A stretch of DNA of 64,000 bases from Lamellibrachia columna (Eukaryota; Annelida; Polychaeta; Sabellida; Siboglinidae). Below the pieces are notes generated by a model. It was not told where the DNA came from, made no database searches, and was given only the letters and a program-made list of their open reading frames with translations. The stretch spans positions 37,301,548 through 37,365,547 of the forward strand of contig OY759265.1 of NCBI GenBank assembly GCA_963662155.1, read 5' to 3'. The translations under genes were made by a program, and so were the position numbers. Below are positions 39,095 through 52,634 of the stretch, piece by piece. How positions within the stretch are numbered: the stretch's first letter is position 1; each line of letters opens with the position of its first letter.

Positions 39095-39780
39095 GGTCCA
39101 CACTCGGCTCGAGCCTTCTCTGTCCACAGAACAGAGCATTTGGTCCACACTCAGCTCGAACCTTCTCCACCCACAGAACACACTACCTGGTACACCATCA
39201 ACTCAAACCTTTTCTGTCCACAGAACACACCACCTGTTCCACACTCGACTTGAACCTTCTCTGTCCACAGAACACACCACCTGGTCCACACTCGACTCGA
39301 ACCTTCTCTGTCCACAGAACACACCACCTGATCCACACTCGACTCGAACCTCCTCTGTCTACAGAACACACCACCTGGTCCACACTCGACTCGAACCTCC
39401 TCTGTCCACAGAACACACCACATGGTCCACACTCGACTCGAACCTTCTCTGTCCACAGAACACACTACCTGATCCACACTCGACTCGAACCTTCTCAGTC
39501 CACAGAACACACCACCTGGTCCACACTCGACTCGAACCTTCTCAGTCCACAGAACACACCACCTGGTCCACATTCGACTCGAAGCTCCTCCGTACACAGA
39601 ATACATCACCTGGTCCACACTCGACTCGAACCTTCTCAGTCCACAGAACACACCACCTGGTCCACATTCGACTCGAAGCTCCTCCGTACACAGAATACAT
39701 CACCTGGTCCACACTCGACTCGAACCTTCTCTGTCCACAGAACACACCACCTGGTCCACACTCGACTCGAACTTCCCTGG
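39095..39780. repeat. 47-bp minisatellite, about 14 copies
   Basis: The unit is CTGGTCCACACTCGACTCGA, then ACCTTCTCTGTCCACAG, then AACACACCAC. It contains the 14-mer TCTGTCCACAGAAC that is also in the 32-bp array of gene 1. Long frames on both strands are artefacts of the repeat. Confidence 0.95.
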
Positions 39781-39867
39781 AAGACTACGGTTGATTCGTT
39801 ACATACCGATCATACAGTTAATGTTTCATGGCGATCCCCAGCTTTTCTTTAAGGGGTTTCTAATTGG

Positions 39868-39955
39868 TACCAGGTTTAAGCACTGGCCATATAAGCCTTC
39901 ATGGCTTCCTAAGGCGTAATGCCTGGGGAATGACTTTACCTACCTACCTACCTAT
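39868..39955 (+). mobile_element. SINE 3' end, truncated copy
   Basis: ACCAGGTTTAAGCACTGGCC … GGCGTAATGCCTGGGGAATG … ACCTACCTACC. Nearly identical to 5390-5465; the tRNA-like head is missing. Confidence 0.9.
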
Positions 39956-40590
39956 TTGGTATGAGCCTACGGTTAAGCGAAATTATATGGAAAGACATTT
40001 GCCACCCGTATCTGATGATGTACACATTTGGACAGACAGTCATCCGTTTCAACACACGGATTACTATCTACAACGTTAGTTGTTTGGGTGATAAGGTGAA
40101 CTGGCGTTTCCGTTAAGATAAAGGTCACCAGTACTTACTTTTATCATGATGTCTCTACGCACAAATAAAACACCCACAGAAAGGTCCTCACTTAATTTCG
40201 CCAAAACAGGCATTATATAAATAAGACCTTTACAAAAACCATTAACCTTATGTGCGAACTTGTACAGTTTAAAAATGCAGTTATCTTGATAGGATTAAGA
40301 TAACAGGTGAGTTGGCATATGCACTCCGCCCTTCCAACGTTGCACATTCTGTGTATTATCTTGGAATGAATGCGTCGACCGGTCACTCTTTACCTATGTA
40401 GATGAGACGTATGAGATACTATCCATTCTTGATGCGATTATCTCTTCATATCAGTGACGTGTGTCTTCTTATCATTTATCTTACACCAACCACCTTCTTT
40501 CGGTTCTTATCGCTATATTTAATCCCGTGCTTCTGATAAAATCTAGAACGCCTAATCCAATAACACTGAGGTGACGTATGTGTCGAGCCA
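39956..40590. other. Upstream of the EF-hand gene, no gene seen
   Basis: No coding or RNA signal seen. Regulatory sequence for the EF-hand gene may lie here, but I can name no site. Confidence 0.4.
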
Positions 40591-40595
40591 TGTGA

Positions 40596-40649
40596 TATAA
40601 AGGTTGACGGTTGCCAGCTCTGTTATCAGTTCTCTGACAACTTCGACAG
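40596..40649 (+). promoter_or_regulatory. Core promoter and non-coding exon 1 of the EF-hand gene
   Basis: TATAAA at 40596-40601 is followed 30 bp later by an initiator-like TCAGTT (40626-40631). Exon 1 then ends CTTCGACAG|GTAAGA at 40649. The spacing fits a TATA promoter with a short 5' UTR exon. Inferred from signals only. Confidence 0.6.
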
Positions 40650-41329
40650 GTAAGATATGTTGAACAATCGGACTAAACATAATGAAACTCGTGTGAGACG
40701 GCGTTGTTACCATTAGGATTACAAAAGGTACAATATTATGTACTATACCTACTTCTAGAATCGCGGATAACGGAATCAGCCATTTAGTAGAATCCAATGT
40801 ATTGGCTGGGACGAAATAATTCCCTATTTCCAATGTATTAAAATGCGCCACTTAAATGATTCAGCCGCATAATTAGTACAATAAAATTGCTCAAACGGAG
40901 TCCACAGTATTTGCAATACTCACAGTTAATATCTCCGTCTACATTTACTTAGATGGAACGTTTCAGGCGCTTTTATACAATTTAGACGGAAGGGTTTGCG
41001 TGAACTCTATTGCATATCTGATGCATTTGCAAATAAGCGAAAAAGGACATAATTAGTAAAATTTGTCAAATTGGAAATAGTTGTTTATACAAAATAGCGG
41101 AATCGTACGTTAATTACTATTGTTCGCCTCATGAAAATTTCGTTAGAGTAACACCGCTCATCGTATTGAAAAATGGTAGTAGCCTATCCACGTAACCACC
41201 CCCAAGTCGGCTACAAAACGGTTACACAGTAGGCCTATAAGCATAATAATTACTATTGCTAAATATTTATTTGGGGCGATCGATTGATATGTTCTTCTCG
41301 TGTTCTTGCAGACGCCCAGAACCACCAAT

Positions 41330-43207
<1,878 letters not shown>

Positions 43208-43528
43208 CTATGGGTATATCGGCTGCTCTTGTGGTGTCCTGCTGAAAGCACGTCTTTCGATTATATTGCGGGATGATGGTTGGATTGTGTGGAGAAGAAT
43301 AGTGATCAGTGGACGATGATCATCGAGCGGCGTTTGACAACATTGTGTGGCTTGTCTCACAGGTGTAATCCTTCTGACAGCTGAAATCCAACTGAATCGA
43401 TCCGTCTGGTGACGCACAACACAAGGTCCAAGCAGAATCACTTAACATGCTCGAACACAGACTCTAGGCAATGTCAGCAAGCAGGTGTCTAAGATACTAT
43501 GTGTGTCTCTTCAGCCGAATTGTTGGTT

Positions 43529-43534
43529 AATAAA
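43529..43534 (+). terminator. Poly(A) signal of the EF-hand gene
   Basis: AATAAA, first in the 3' flank. Confidence 0.5.
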
Positions 43535-43539
43535 TTCTC

Positions 43540-44850
43540 TGTCCGTCATTTAGTGGTTATCTACGTCACAGATATACAGGTAGTTGTACTTACTTGTTCT
43601 TTTCATTCTCACTCTCAGATCTCACTGAACTCTACAAACTGTACGGTACTCGTTTTGCAACCTTTTCTTATAGTAAAATTCTAAGCGCCAAAACGTTCTC
43701 AAGACCTGCTTCAAAATAAATAATTCCAGCAATTAACAATGTTAAATTTGTATCATTATAACATTTCCATCCCCATGAGTGGGTACTCTACTTTTAGCAG
43801 AGAAAACATTCACCACGACCCGCTTTACTCGGATTGTTTACAAAAATGTTGGTGAAAAAAATTACTATGTTCGTCAACGGCAAAACACTGCGGAGTATCA
43901 AGTTCTTGTGAGACAGTTGAACATAGATATGAAGCGAACGTCAACGCACCCAACCTATCCGCCAAACTACGCTCAATCAACCATAGATACTATACTACTA
44001 TCATCTATACCTATGGGTCGAGGTAATCTGGCCTTGTGCTACATCATGGATCGATTTCCCCGTGCGTCTTTCATATTTTTTCTCTTCTGTTGACGAATAC
44101 ATGAACTGAAAAACAGCTTATTTGTTTGGGGTAGTAATGACTACAAGGCAAAACTGATCCATAACTGGAAAGGGATACAGTGCAGAACAGTTTGTAGTCA
44201 CTTGCTCCAATATGGCCACCTCATTGCTCTCGTCTTTAGGAATAAACACACGTTACTCTTGTCTCTTTCATCATTACTGCTGTAACAATACTGTAATAAC
44301 TAAGGTGAAATAATTTTATATCACAAATGGATTAATGTTGCAACCTTTAAATTTACAAGGATATTCCAAACAATGACAATAAATAAAGATCCATTCATCC
44401 AATAATGTTAAAAAGCAACATAGGCCAATGTTTGGGAACACAGTTACACACACTGGTTGAGCCCGCCCCAATGTAATCAAGGCAAAGGTATATGATATAT
44501 GGACAAGTACACAACACTGCACCTCACAAGTCATGGAGACACAATCTAAGGAGTGAAATCTCAACAATGTTTAAACATCACTGAGTGCGGGCAGTGAACT
44601 GTAGTGAGTAATGCACAGATAAAATACCACAATTTCTAGATAATACTTTGATAAGGCTTTCGTGTAAAGGTTTTTAAATGTTTGCTTATAGCCAACTCGA
44701 TACTTTCAGATTAAAAGGCATGAAAGCTAAATTATGGCATACATTGAGAGTGTTTCTTCACAGTTGCAGATATACATTAAACCAAGATATTCATGCATGT
44801 GCAAACTCTCATAGACAGACAGAACATAAATAAACAACATAATTTTGTAT
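43540..44850. other. Intergenic, no gene seen
   Basis: Sequence between the convergent EF-hand gene and MTFMT. Short frames have no motifs. Confidence 0.5.
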
Positions 44851-44854
44851 AGAT

Positions 44855-44860
44855 TTTATT
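44855..44860 (-). terminator. Candidate poly(A) signal of MTFMT
   Basis: AATAAA on the minus strand, about 540 nt after the stop. Confidence 0.4.
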
Positions 44861-45401
44861 AAAACAATATAATACGTCCTGATTTATGTGTAAACAACTC
44901 ATATTACGGCATGTGTATTCTTAGGTAAGTGTACCCCAGGTATGTCCCATTGCTGAAATTGCTTGATATTTCTTTTTCTCTTTTGTTGACATGAAAACAA
45001 CCATGACAAAAGAATGCAAGACAACACTCTGTGCAGAATAAATATAACATCAACATTATTGGCCAAATACAGAGATAATGACAAAAGGTGTATGGGTAAT
45101 CATAGGTAACATCATCAAGCGACAATGGCAGTGAAGTCTCGCTTATTACCCATACAGTACTATTTCACCAAGGTCTTAAATGAGGTTATCATGGCAACAC
45201 AACACAATGCTTTCTTCCAGAAATATATCCTTTAACATAAATAAAACAAAGCAATAAATACATACTAATGCCTCTTCAAACCCGTTCGTTACATGGTAAG
45301 TGAAGTGTGATAGAAAAGTTGGTGTTTGGCCTTACTTGGAAACAGTACAATGGCTTAATCATTGACTGAAATCAATGTTGGCAGCATTGCCTGCCATAGT
45401 T

Positions 45402-45605
45402 CTATGCAAAGGCTATTGGTGCATGGTCTATGTCTAACAGTTTCACTTGGGCAGCTGTTGTTCTGAATGTGTACTTGTCGAGTTCGTTTGAACAACTCTC
45501 AAAGACGATGCCACAATAATGTGGTTTGCTTAAGTAGCCATTGTAGAAGGCCTTTGCTGACATTGGCTTCTTCAGAACTATTTGTCGGAATCCAACCCAG
45601 CCATC
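45402..45605 (-). CDS. MTFMT: MTFMT exon 10 (last)
   Basis: After [28 protein letters not shown] and YNGYL are strongly conserved, followed by a divergent 44-residue end and a stop at 45402. Confidence 0.93.
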   Translation of the reverse strand, partial: DGWVGFRQIVLKKPMSAKAFYNGYLSKPHYCGIVFESCSNELDKYTFRTTAAQVKLLDIDHAPIAFA

Positions 45606-48600
45606 CTGAAAGTGACAGCTCAAGATTAAACACCCTGATCATGCTAGAACTACATATACATTTTTTTATTCATCTCAAGAGTTTCTTTGTTTAATAAACT
45701 ATACAACTGCCTTATAAAATAGCTAATTCTATCTATCTGTGATCAAGCACATTTTGGTATACTGTTCTCAATGCCTGAGTTAGGACAATCACTGAAACAG
45801 GATTTTATACAGTTAAAAGGGTATGAATCACAAATACACTTATAAGAATCCTGCACAAAAACTACATAATACTAATGTAACACGTACATGACATTTGATG
45901 CAGAGAACCTCTGCTCTCCGGTGGTAGAAAGGAATCCCTGGCAGCACACAGACCAAGTCCTGGGGAAACTCTTCTTCCAAATAATCATCAATGCCTAATC
46001 CTGAAAACAATTGAATGTCACCAGTAAGATTTTACTCCACGTGGCACAACATATCCATGTCATCAGAATGTTGAACACTTCCTATCTTGCATGGGTGAAA
46101 AAAATGTAGCAATTTCTCTGATGCAAAATGCAAAAAAAAATGAGTACTTGATTTATGCTAAACTTTGAAGCATACTGTGCTTCCTATTCATATTTGATGG
46201 ATTCTTTTATATGGGCAGATCTGGAAGAGAAGGAATTAAGTTTAAGGTCTGGATGAAATGCAGTCAATTTAAGTGATTGACATTATCAACCGAAGCAACT
46301 ATACCACAATCGTATGTTGGATACCTTCTCTTTCTACTTTTAGAATGGATGTATGCATATTTTGTAGCCAGATCACACGTGCTTAAAAATAGACCACTAC
46401 TCATAGTGGAACACATGATTGAAGACTCAACCAATGGTCCATCAATCTATAATTCTTTTCTCTTGCACAGCTCACAAAATAACACAAATACTTGTTGATT
46501 GGCAGGAAAAAATAAAATGACAAAGTCAAGAAATACTTACTGGTCATGTCACTGATAGGAACCATGTCGAGTAACTTAATTGGTTTCCCATTCCACTTAC
46601 TTCGCAGTTTCAGCTACAACAGACATTATCTCCAATAACTAACTGACTCTACGTGTAATTTTGTCAAGGGCCAACATATGTCTAATCCTACATTTTAATG
46701 ATGTACAAGATTATTCTGTATAAAATAAACTTTTGGTCAGCTACATATCTGGGACATGAGATATTTAGAAACTACAGGTATGATTTCATAAGATATTTGC
46801 ATCAATAGTTAATTCATAAGGACCTAGAAATTTACAAATAATTTTTATTTAAATATACTTTTACTGAGTCACATCATTAGCTGTGCTAGTTTTGTATCCA
46901 TGTTGCACATCAGAGACTGAGTTAATATGTTGTAATTATCTGGTTATGGTGACTGCAACTATTCTAGAATGTTTACCTCTCAGGTTCACATGAGAAGGGC
47001 CAAAATAAACCAGACAAAAATCAACATCAATATTGACAGTGAACTCTGAATTGTGTAAAAATTTTACTACAATCTGTAATTGTATTAAAATTTGATGATG
47101 TTTGGTGGCATTATTAGTTGGGTGTTTGAGTTCATAATGTTCTACATTTTGAAATGCACCATGTACAAGTCATACAATTTCTGTAACTAAAAACCCGAAA
47201 TTTTATTTGGAACTAGTGTAATATGAATGAAGGTTAGTTATTTAAATAAACTGAAGACAATTTTAGTATATGTGCAAAGAGAACATACAGTTTCTCCAAG
47301 GGCTCTGAATTGGGCATCAATTTCTTCTGCAGTCTCATTCTCCCAATCAACATGTGCATTCATTGCTGTCAATTTGTGCGCTGAAATTGAAATATTTCTT
47401 AGTGTAGGAGAGGTCTATGTAACTGTAATTGTTACAGGGAACATGTACAAGCAGGTATTGTGCACATTCAATTAAACATTCAATTAATATGCATAATGAC
47501 TTATGCACCCAGATAGTATATTTTACCTAGAAATGGATCTACATTTTACAATATACCATATCAGTTTAAGGGGAGACATGGCAGCTGTTTTTTGAAAAAT
47601 TTACTCAAAATGTGTTTCCTCCATATTCCAATAGCTTTGTATGTTTGCTATGAATAAAGTTCACTGTTATAACAATGACATAGCTCTAAATTAGTTTTAT
47701 TCATTGATAAAGCTTGCATTTACCATGTAATCAATGCGGCCATTCAATCTTTGATGGCCATTTACAAGAAATGACATTTTGACAACGAGAAAGAACACTC
47801 TGGAATTTAAAATGATATGGTCATATGGTTTGGATTGTTGTTCTCACCTGTATATTCTAAAAAAACTATCTAAATTTTGTTTTTGTTTTGTATAATATCT
47901 TGGGGGGTAGTGAATAAAAACGTGTCGACAAATGTTAAATTTAGAATATCATAATTTTGAAAATGCAGAAGAAAAAAATATATTAATAATGTGGGGCTAT
48001 AATTCCTTCATATGATGGCCATTTTGTTTGTCGCCATGGAAACAGGGGGTCTGGCATAAAAATTTCCAGTAGATGTTTTACTCAGAAAAACACACTCTAC
48101 AGTTTAGGCATAAAAATTACACTAATTATGCAAATAAAAAAATCCTATGCAGCTGCTATAACTTCCCTTAAATGCTCAGCATATTAGTTGCATTTAAGAT
48201 AGCTGGTGTGGCTAGCATGTCAGATGAATTTTTTCTTCATGACATGCTAGGAAATGTTGAACTGAATGTCGGCACCACAAATAATCACCTGGCAGTAACG
48301 TCATATTTCGCCAATCCATCCTTTAAAAAAACAGTCCTTTTGGAATTCCCCTATTTCTTAGAAACACTGCCGATGTTTCCAAAGTATGCTACGATGTTCG
48401 AACCAGCTATATTTGTTCGCCGTGAAAGCAGAACATATCGTCTGGTTACTGTGATTCCAGTACACATCAGTATTATATCTACCTAACTAAAATGTCCTTA
48501 AACCAGCAAATATCTAACGTAGTTAGTGACTGGTGACTGTGCTGGATAACAGGCCAATCAAAATGATTATAAACATGCCCTGCCATGTGTTTGTCAGATG

Positions 48601-51600
48601 GCTGGCATAATCTGATATCATAGACGACAACATGTTACAAATACAGATTCAAGGCCCATTGTGGCATCAAATTAAGGGGACATGTCAATATTACAAATGG
48701 CCATTATGTTTTGTCAACAATATGTAAAACACCAGTGAAAATCGTCTTTTGCTTAATTCATTCACCGTGGTGTAGCAGACATAATTTGTTTATGTTAACC
48801 AAAATCTACCTTAAAGTTATCAGTGATACTGTCATACTTATATGTATGTCATACATGTTACAAAACTCATATGTATGCAGACATGATGATTGGAACTTTA
48901 TTAGCTGTCAAACAGTAGTTGACATTTTGGAAATTTGGAGCACGGCACAAATAAATATGCTGATGTGGTGAAAAACACATACCATATGTAACACCAATGT
49001 GTTCCTGTTCATGTTCTCGTCTTTCAAGGCTTAGCAAGTTTTGAAATGCGTACATAAGCTGAAAAACAGAGATGATCAACATAATGTTAATCAATAATGT
49101 CATCAATCTGACATTCTGTTTTTTGACTTTTGGTTTAAAGAAACACTGTTCACCATCATTACTTGACATAAGTGTTCTCCATATACAAGCAAATAACAGC
49201 TCTAACAATCTGAAAGAAGGTGCATCTATTGGATGGCAATTACAACGTTTTGATTGAGTTCAACCATCTATACATATGAATTTATTATTTTCAAAATACA
49301 TACATCTTACCATCTTAGAAGCAGGTACATTTATGTAATGCCATTAGATGATGAAAAGTTGGGGATTTAACAAGAAATACGAGTTACAGAACTAGTGTTA
49401 CACTACCTATTGCTAGTCTGTTTAGTCATCCCCAAGTTGGGGATTAAAAAAACAAAAACAATCTATACCATGTGTGAGCCTTGTCCAGCAAGGAACTGTT
49501 CCAGTTGCTTTGTGGTACAGTTCTCTGGCACGGGATATCTCGACTGCATCAGCAGTGGACCAATGTCAAAGCTGAACAGAAAACAGGTTTTATTATTTGA
49601 TACAGAATGTCTTTTGTTCCCATTAACAGTAAAACCCCCATTCACAAAGAACAATCACTCTCAAATCTAAATCCCACCTCCATTGTGCACACAAGTTCAG
49701 TAGTTAATTCAGAACCACTCAATTGTGTCCAGTTATTTTATATAATAGTAACCTATGAGATATTAAAAATCAACCACATGTTCTGCTTTGACACAGAACT
49801 GCATGGCATTTAATTTCTGGTAGCTGATGCCAATTATTATCACAAGTCATAAAACCAATATGCAGAACAACTGCAAGACTACTAAATCAGGCACTATGCA
49901 AACACACTATATACTTACTGATGTGGTCTGATTTCTATGATTGAGATGCCTGTTACCTCGTCTCCACTGAGTATGGTATGCATGATGGGCGAAGCACCCC
50001 TCCACCGTGGTAGCACACTGGCATGTACATTCAGGATGCCACTGCAGAAAGCCAAACACATTTTTATAATACTATACACTTTTCATCAAACCCCACAACA
50101 TATGGAAACAATTCAATGGATTTTGAATGCCAAATACTAGTGCAGCTATTTAGTCTGGTAATATGAACATCTGATTAGTTTTGTGAATAATTAAAAACAT
50201 TTATGTCAAGTTCAACATTAATTCGCCAGATGTGGTAATAATCAATGAAGAATATGTTGTTGTGTCCATATAACTTGCAGACTACAAATCATTTATTTAT
50301 AATTGTGAAAAATAAACAACCACTAATTATTATAAAACACCTGATGTTAGTCAGTACAATTCGATAGCACACAAGCATAAAAAACACCTATCAATATCAC
50401 TCTGTGCATTTCACCCTGTATAGTGTGTGTCACATTTTGTTAGAATGCAAATGTGTTACTTACTAAGGAAACATTGAGATAGTTCTTTTGGGAATTAAAT
50501 GTCCGAAAGACACAACTGCACCAATATCATATTCTCCTGGCAATTCCTGCAGTGGCCATTTGTACATTGACAATCCATTCTGTTGACAGTACTGTCCTAC
50601 AGGACACTGCAAAACAAAACACTAAGTTAATTTATAACAATTATGAAACATCATTAATGAAATACTGTTTTAATTCACAACAGATATTTCATGCAATCTG
50701 AAACACCGAAACAAGCCAATGCAAATGAAAGCTGAGCAAACAAATACTTGTGTAGCATTGGTTGTCCCAGTTATACACGACAACAGCAGCAGACCAGTAC
50801 CAACCGTTGCACTTTATAAATTAGTTGCCTACCACAGACGCTACCTGAAATTGATATTGAGCATTTGCTGGCTGAACGGGATCATCTCTGTGTGCACTGT
50901 GGTGCAGGAACGCTGCCACAACAAGTATGGATAATGTGTAGATCCATGTTCAGCCATGTCTTGCGCATGCCTGAGGATACACCTTTACAACTGGTCTTGT
51001 AGTTTTCAGTTGTTTGTAACATTAAAGTTGAGTCGGCTTGATGTGCTGCACTCAGACCGCAACAAGATGGGCATCAAGTTACAGTTGGGCAGAAACCCCC
51101 TACTGCTTAGACACATGGCAACTGACCCAATGAGATAGCATGAAGCCATAGACTATGGGGGGACTGACTGCCACATTAACATGTCTGGACTATTTATGTT
51201 GCAGGAACAGTACTTGTCATCAACCTCATCATCATCATCAAGCAAGCCAGCTACTGAACACAACTTGCGCAGATGTATCCAACAAAATGTTTAGCAATGC
51301 ATCTCACTGGTTAATGACCAATGTAACAAAGTTCAAATCCATGTTTTTTCCCACATGAATCTACAATATCAGAACTGGCTAACTCAGGGTGTGAGTGACC
51401 AATTATGTTCCATTACAAACTACTCAACGAAGAATCTTAGCAAAGCTGACAAGCAAACATGTATTTTTACAAGCAAATACCTTCTCTGACGGCACAACTA
51501 CATCCAGAGACCCCACAACTTTTGGATCACCTTTTAATCTGGAAGGAAATAAACAATATTAAATATTTCCATACTTTGATTGCTGATAAGAACTATAGTA

Positions 51601-52118
51601 TTTATAACAGTGGACCCTTACTGTGTGTTCATATTAGAAGCAATGTTCAATTTACTTAATTACTTCAGTTGACACTTTAGTGTGTGGCACAATGTTTTAT
51701 TACAAGTGACATTAGAAAATCGAATGACATTATGAATACATAAAATTTCTGTATGTAAGTTTGCTCATTTATAATTTGTTAGTAGTTTTTTTTTTCTTCC
51801 CAAGGTGCAATCTTTTCCCACCAATTTATAGTCTCTTAGGCACATAATAAATTGATAATACTTAGCTGGGATATATTTTTCAACAAACAGTAATACTGCA
51901 GAAGTAAAATTAGACTAATCTACTAGCCTGTTGAGGTTCAACATCTTCAGATGCTGCATTGAAAACCAGTCAGTGCCAAAGAAGAGTGTTCTCCATGGTG
52001 GCACTGTCCTTGCAGTCAGTGGCAGGTCACCAGATGTGTACTGACTGAAGTACCTCCTGCCAACTGTAGACAATTTTGAGCTCCAAGTTGAGTGCATATG
52101 TCTAAAACTAGGACCCAT
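45402..52118 (-). CDS. MTFMT: Mitochondrial methionyl-tRNA formyltransferase
   Basis: Formylates Met-tRNA in mitochondria with 10-formyl-THF, for translation initiation. Exons, 5' to 3': 52118-51928, 51538-51481, 50606-50464, 50041-49919, 49571-49469, 49058-48983, 47380-47289, 46613-46541, 46000-45888, 45605-45402. All phases agree, giving 391 residues (human MTFMT is close to this length). The N-terminus [20 protein letters not shown] plus RRYFS is an amphipathic presequence. [13 protein letters not shown] opens the Rossmann-like fold. [18 protein letters not shown] carries the catalytic Asn and His (about N135, H137), and HFDIGP the Asp (about D174). The C-terminal domain ends with [20 protein letters not shown]. 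An upstream in-frame ATG at 52391 would add 91 residues. Confidence 0.93.
45888..46000 (-). CDS. MTFMT: MTFMT exon 9
   Basis: [20 protein letters not shown] and [17 protein letters not shown]. Phase 1 to phase 0. Confidence 0.85.
46541..46613 (-). CDS. MTFMT: MTFMT exon 8
   Basis: [20 protein letters not shown] and SDMT. Phase 0 to phase 1, donor ACCA|GTAAGT. Confidence 0.85.
47289..47380 (-). CDS. MTFMT: MTFMT exon 7
   Basis: [20 protein letters not shown] and [11 protein letters not shown], the start of the C-terminal tRNA-binding domain. Phase 1 to phase 0. Confidence 0.88.
47566..48171. mobile_element. 606-bp MITE with TTAA ends, MTFMT intron 6
   Basis: The outer 22 bp, TTAAGGGGAGACATGGCAGC on the left and TTAAGGGAAGTTATAGCAGC read inward from the right, match except at four positions. 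TTAA at both borders suggests a piggyBac-type target. No coding capacity. Confidence 0.7.
48190..48880 (+). repeat. Dispersed repeat, copy A (MTFMT intron 6)
   Basis: Shares ACGTCATATTTCGCCAATCC and many other segments in the same order with 52635-53575. The 104-codon frame here falls in the repeat and is not supported as a gene. Confidence 0.85.
48983..49058 (-). CDS. MTFMT: MTFMT exon 6
   Basis: [20 protein letters not shown] and IGVTY, the end of the catalytic domain. Phase 0 to phase 1. Confidence 0.88.
49469..49571 (-). CDS. MTFMT: MTFMT exon 5
   Basis: [20 protein letters not shown] and [14 protein letters not shown]. Contains the catalytic Asp. Donor ATG|GTATAG. Confidence 0.93.
49919..50041 (-). 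CDS. MTFMT: MTFMT exon 4, catalytic signature
   Basis: After TTTCTGCAG. It encodes [20 protein letters not shown] and [13 protein letters not shown], and ends CA|GTAAGT in phase 2. It contains the catalytic Asn and His. Confidence 0.95.
50464..50606 (-). CDS. MTFMT: MTFMT exon 3
   Basis: After TTTTGCAG. It encodes [19 protein letters not shown] and [16 protein letters not shown], matching the family's substrate-fold strands, and ends TTA|GTAAGT in phase 2. Confidence 0.92.
51481..51538 (-). CDS. MTFMT: MTFMT exon 2
   Basis: 58 nt after TTCCTTCCAG, encoding [19 protein letters not shown] and ending AAG|GTATTT in phase 0. It corresponds to the LEVVT strand region of the family. Confidence 0.8.
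51928..52118 (-). CDS. MTFMT: MTFMT exon 1, presequence and start of fold; GC donor
   Basis: The start at 52118 is chosen because it gives the family length and a good presequence. The open frame continues upstream to an ATG at 52391. The exon ends CTC AAC AG|GCTAGT. Only this GC donor supplies the phase 2 needed for exon 2 (A TTA AAA GGT). The nearby GT (GTAGAT) leads to a stop. Confidence 0.7.
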
Positions 52119-52634
52119 CTTGCGGAGACTTCTGCTTGAAGCAGATCTACAGGTACATATGGCAGTGTCACTGTAACACCTAGAAGCTTGCAGTTTGTTG
52201 CTTATGTAGGTGGCATTCTGCTTATCTCTGCAGGACGTGCTGTCAGACTTGTGTGAAGTGTTGGCGGTCAAGACACAACCAGACACGTGGCTGTAACACC
52301 TGCCAAGGATACGACACAAGCAGACTGTGTGACATGTCTGTCCTACTGTCTTTTCAAGTACTGTTGACACAGGCAGACACACACCTGACATCTTCTTCAG
52401 GTGGTACTACACCTATAACATAATAGTAACAGTTTACTGGGCAGACAACATAGTCGATTTGGTCACAGTAAACCCTGCTGAGGGCTAACGATTTTAAGAT
52501 GGTCACCAATTGTGCTTTATGTTGCACGTTGCTTGTAGATATCTCAACAATCGATGCACAAAATTAATTACATTTGCAAATTCAAGTTACACATTAAGAT
52601 AGATTCATTGTTTAGATTTATTCTAAAAACCCAT

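Larger units (their letters stand above)
27438..39095 (-). mobile_element. hAT-like transposon carrying nested insertions
   Basis: The left end GGGGCGTTTTTTAA…GGGGGGGCAATG (27439-27476) is matched in inverted orientation by the right end (39055-39095, reading CAGGGCGTTTTTTAACATAC from the outside in). Removing the Gypsy insertion leaves about 3.6 kb, a usual hAT size. Its transposase-like gene runs on the minus strand. I found no exact 8-bp duplication; the right end abuts a 47-bp minisatellite. Confidence 0.7.

Noticed and set aside
39060..39852. Frames of 244, 200 and 166 codons
   Set aside because: Products of the 47-bp minisatellite, open on both strands.
48172..48486. 104-codon frame in MTFMT intron 6
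   Set aside because: It lies in a dispersed repeat whose other copy (52635) does not keep the frame.
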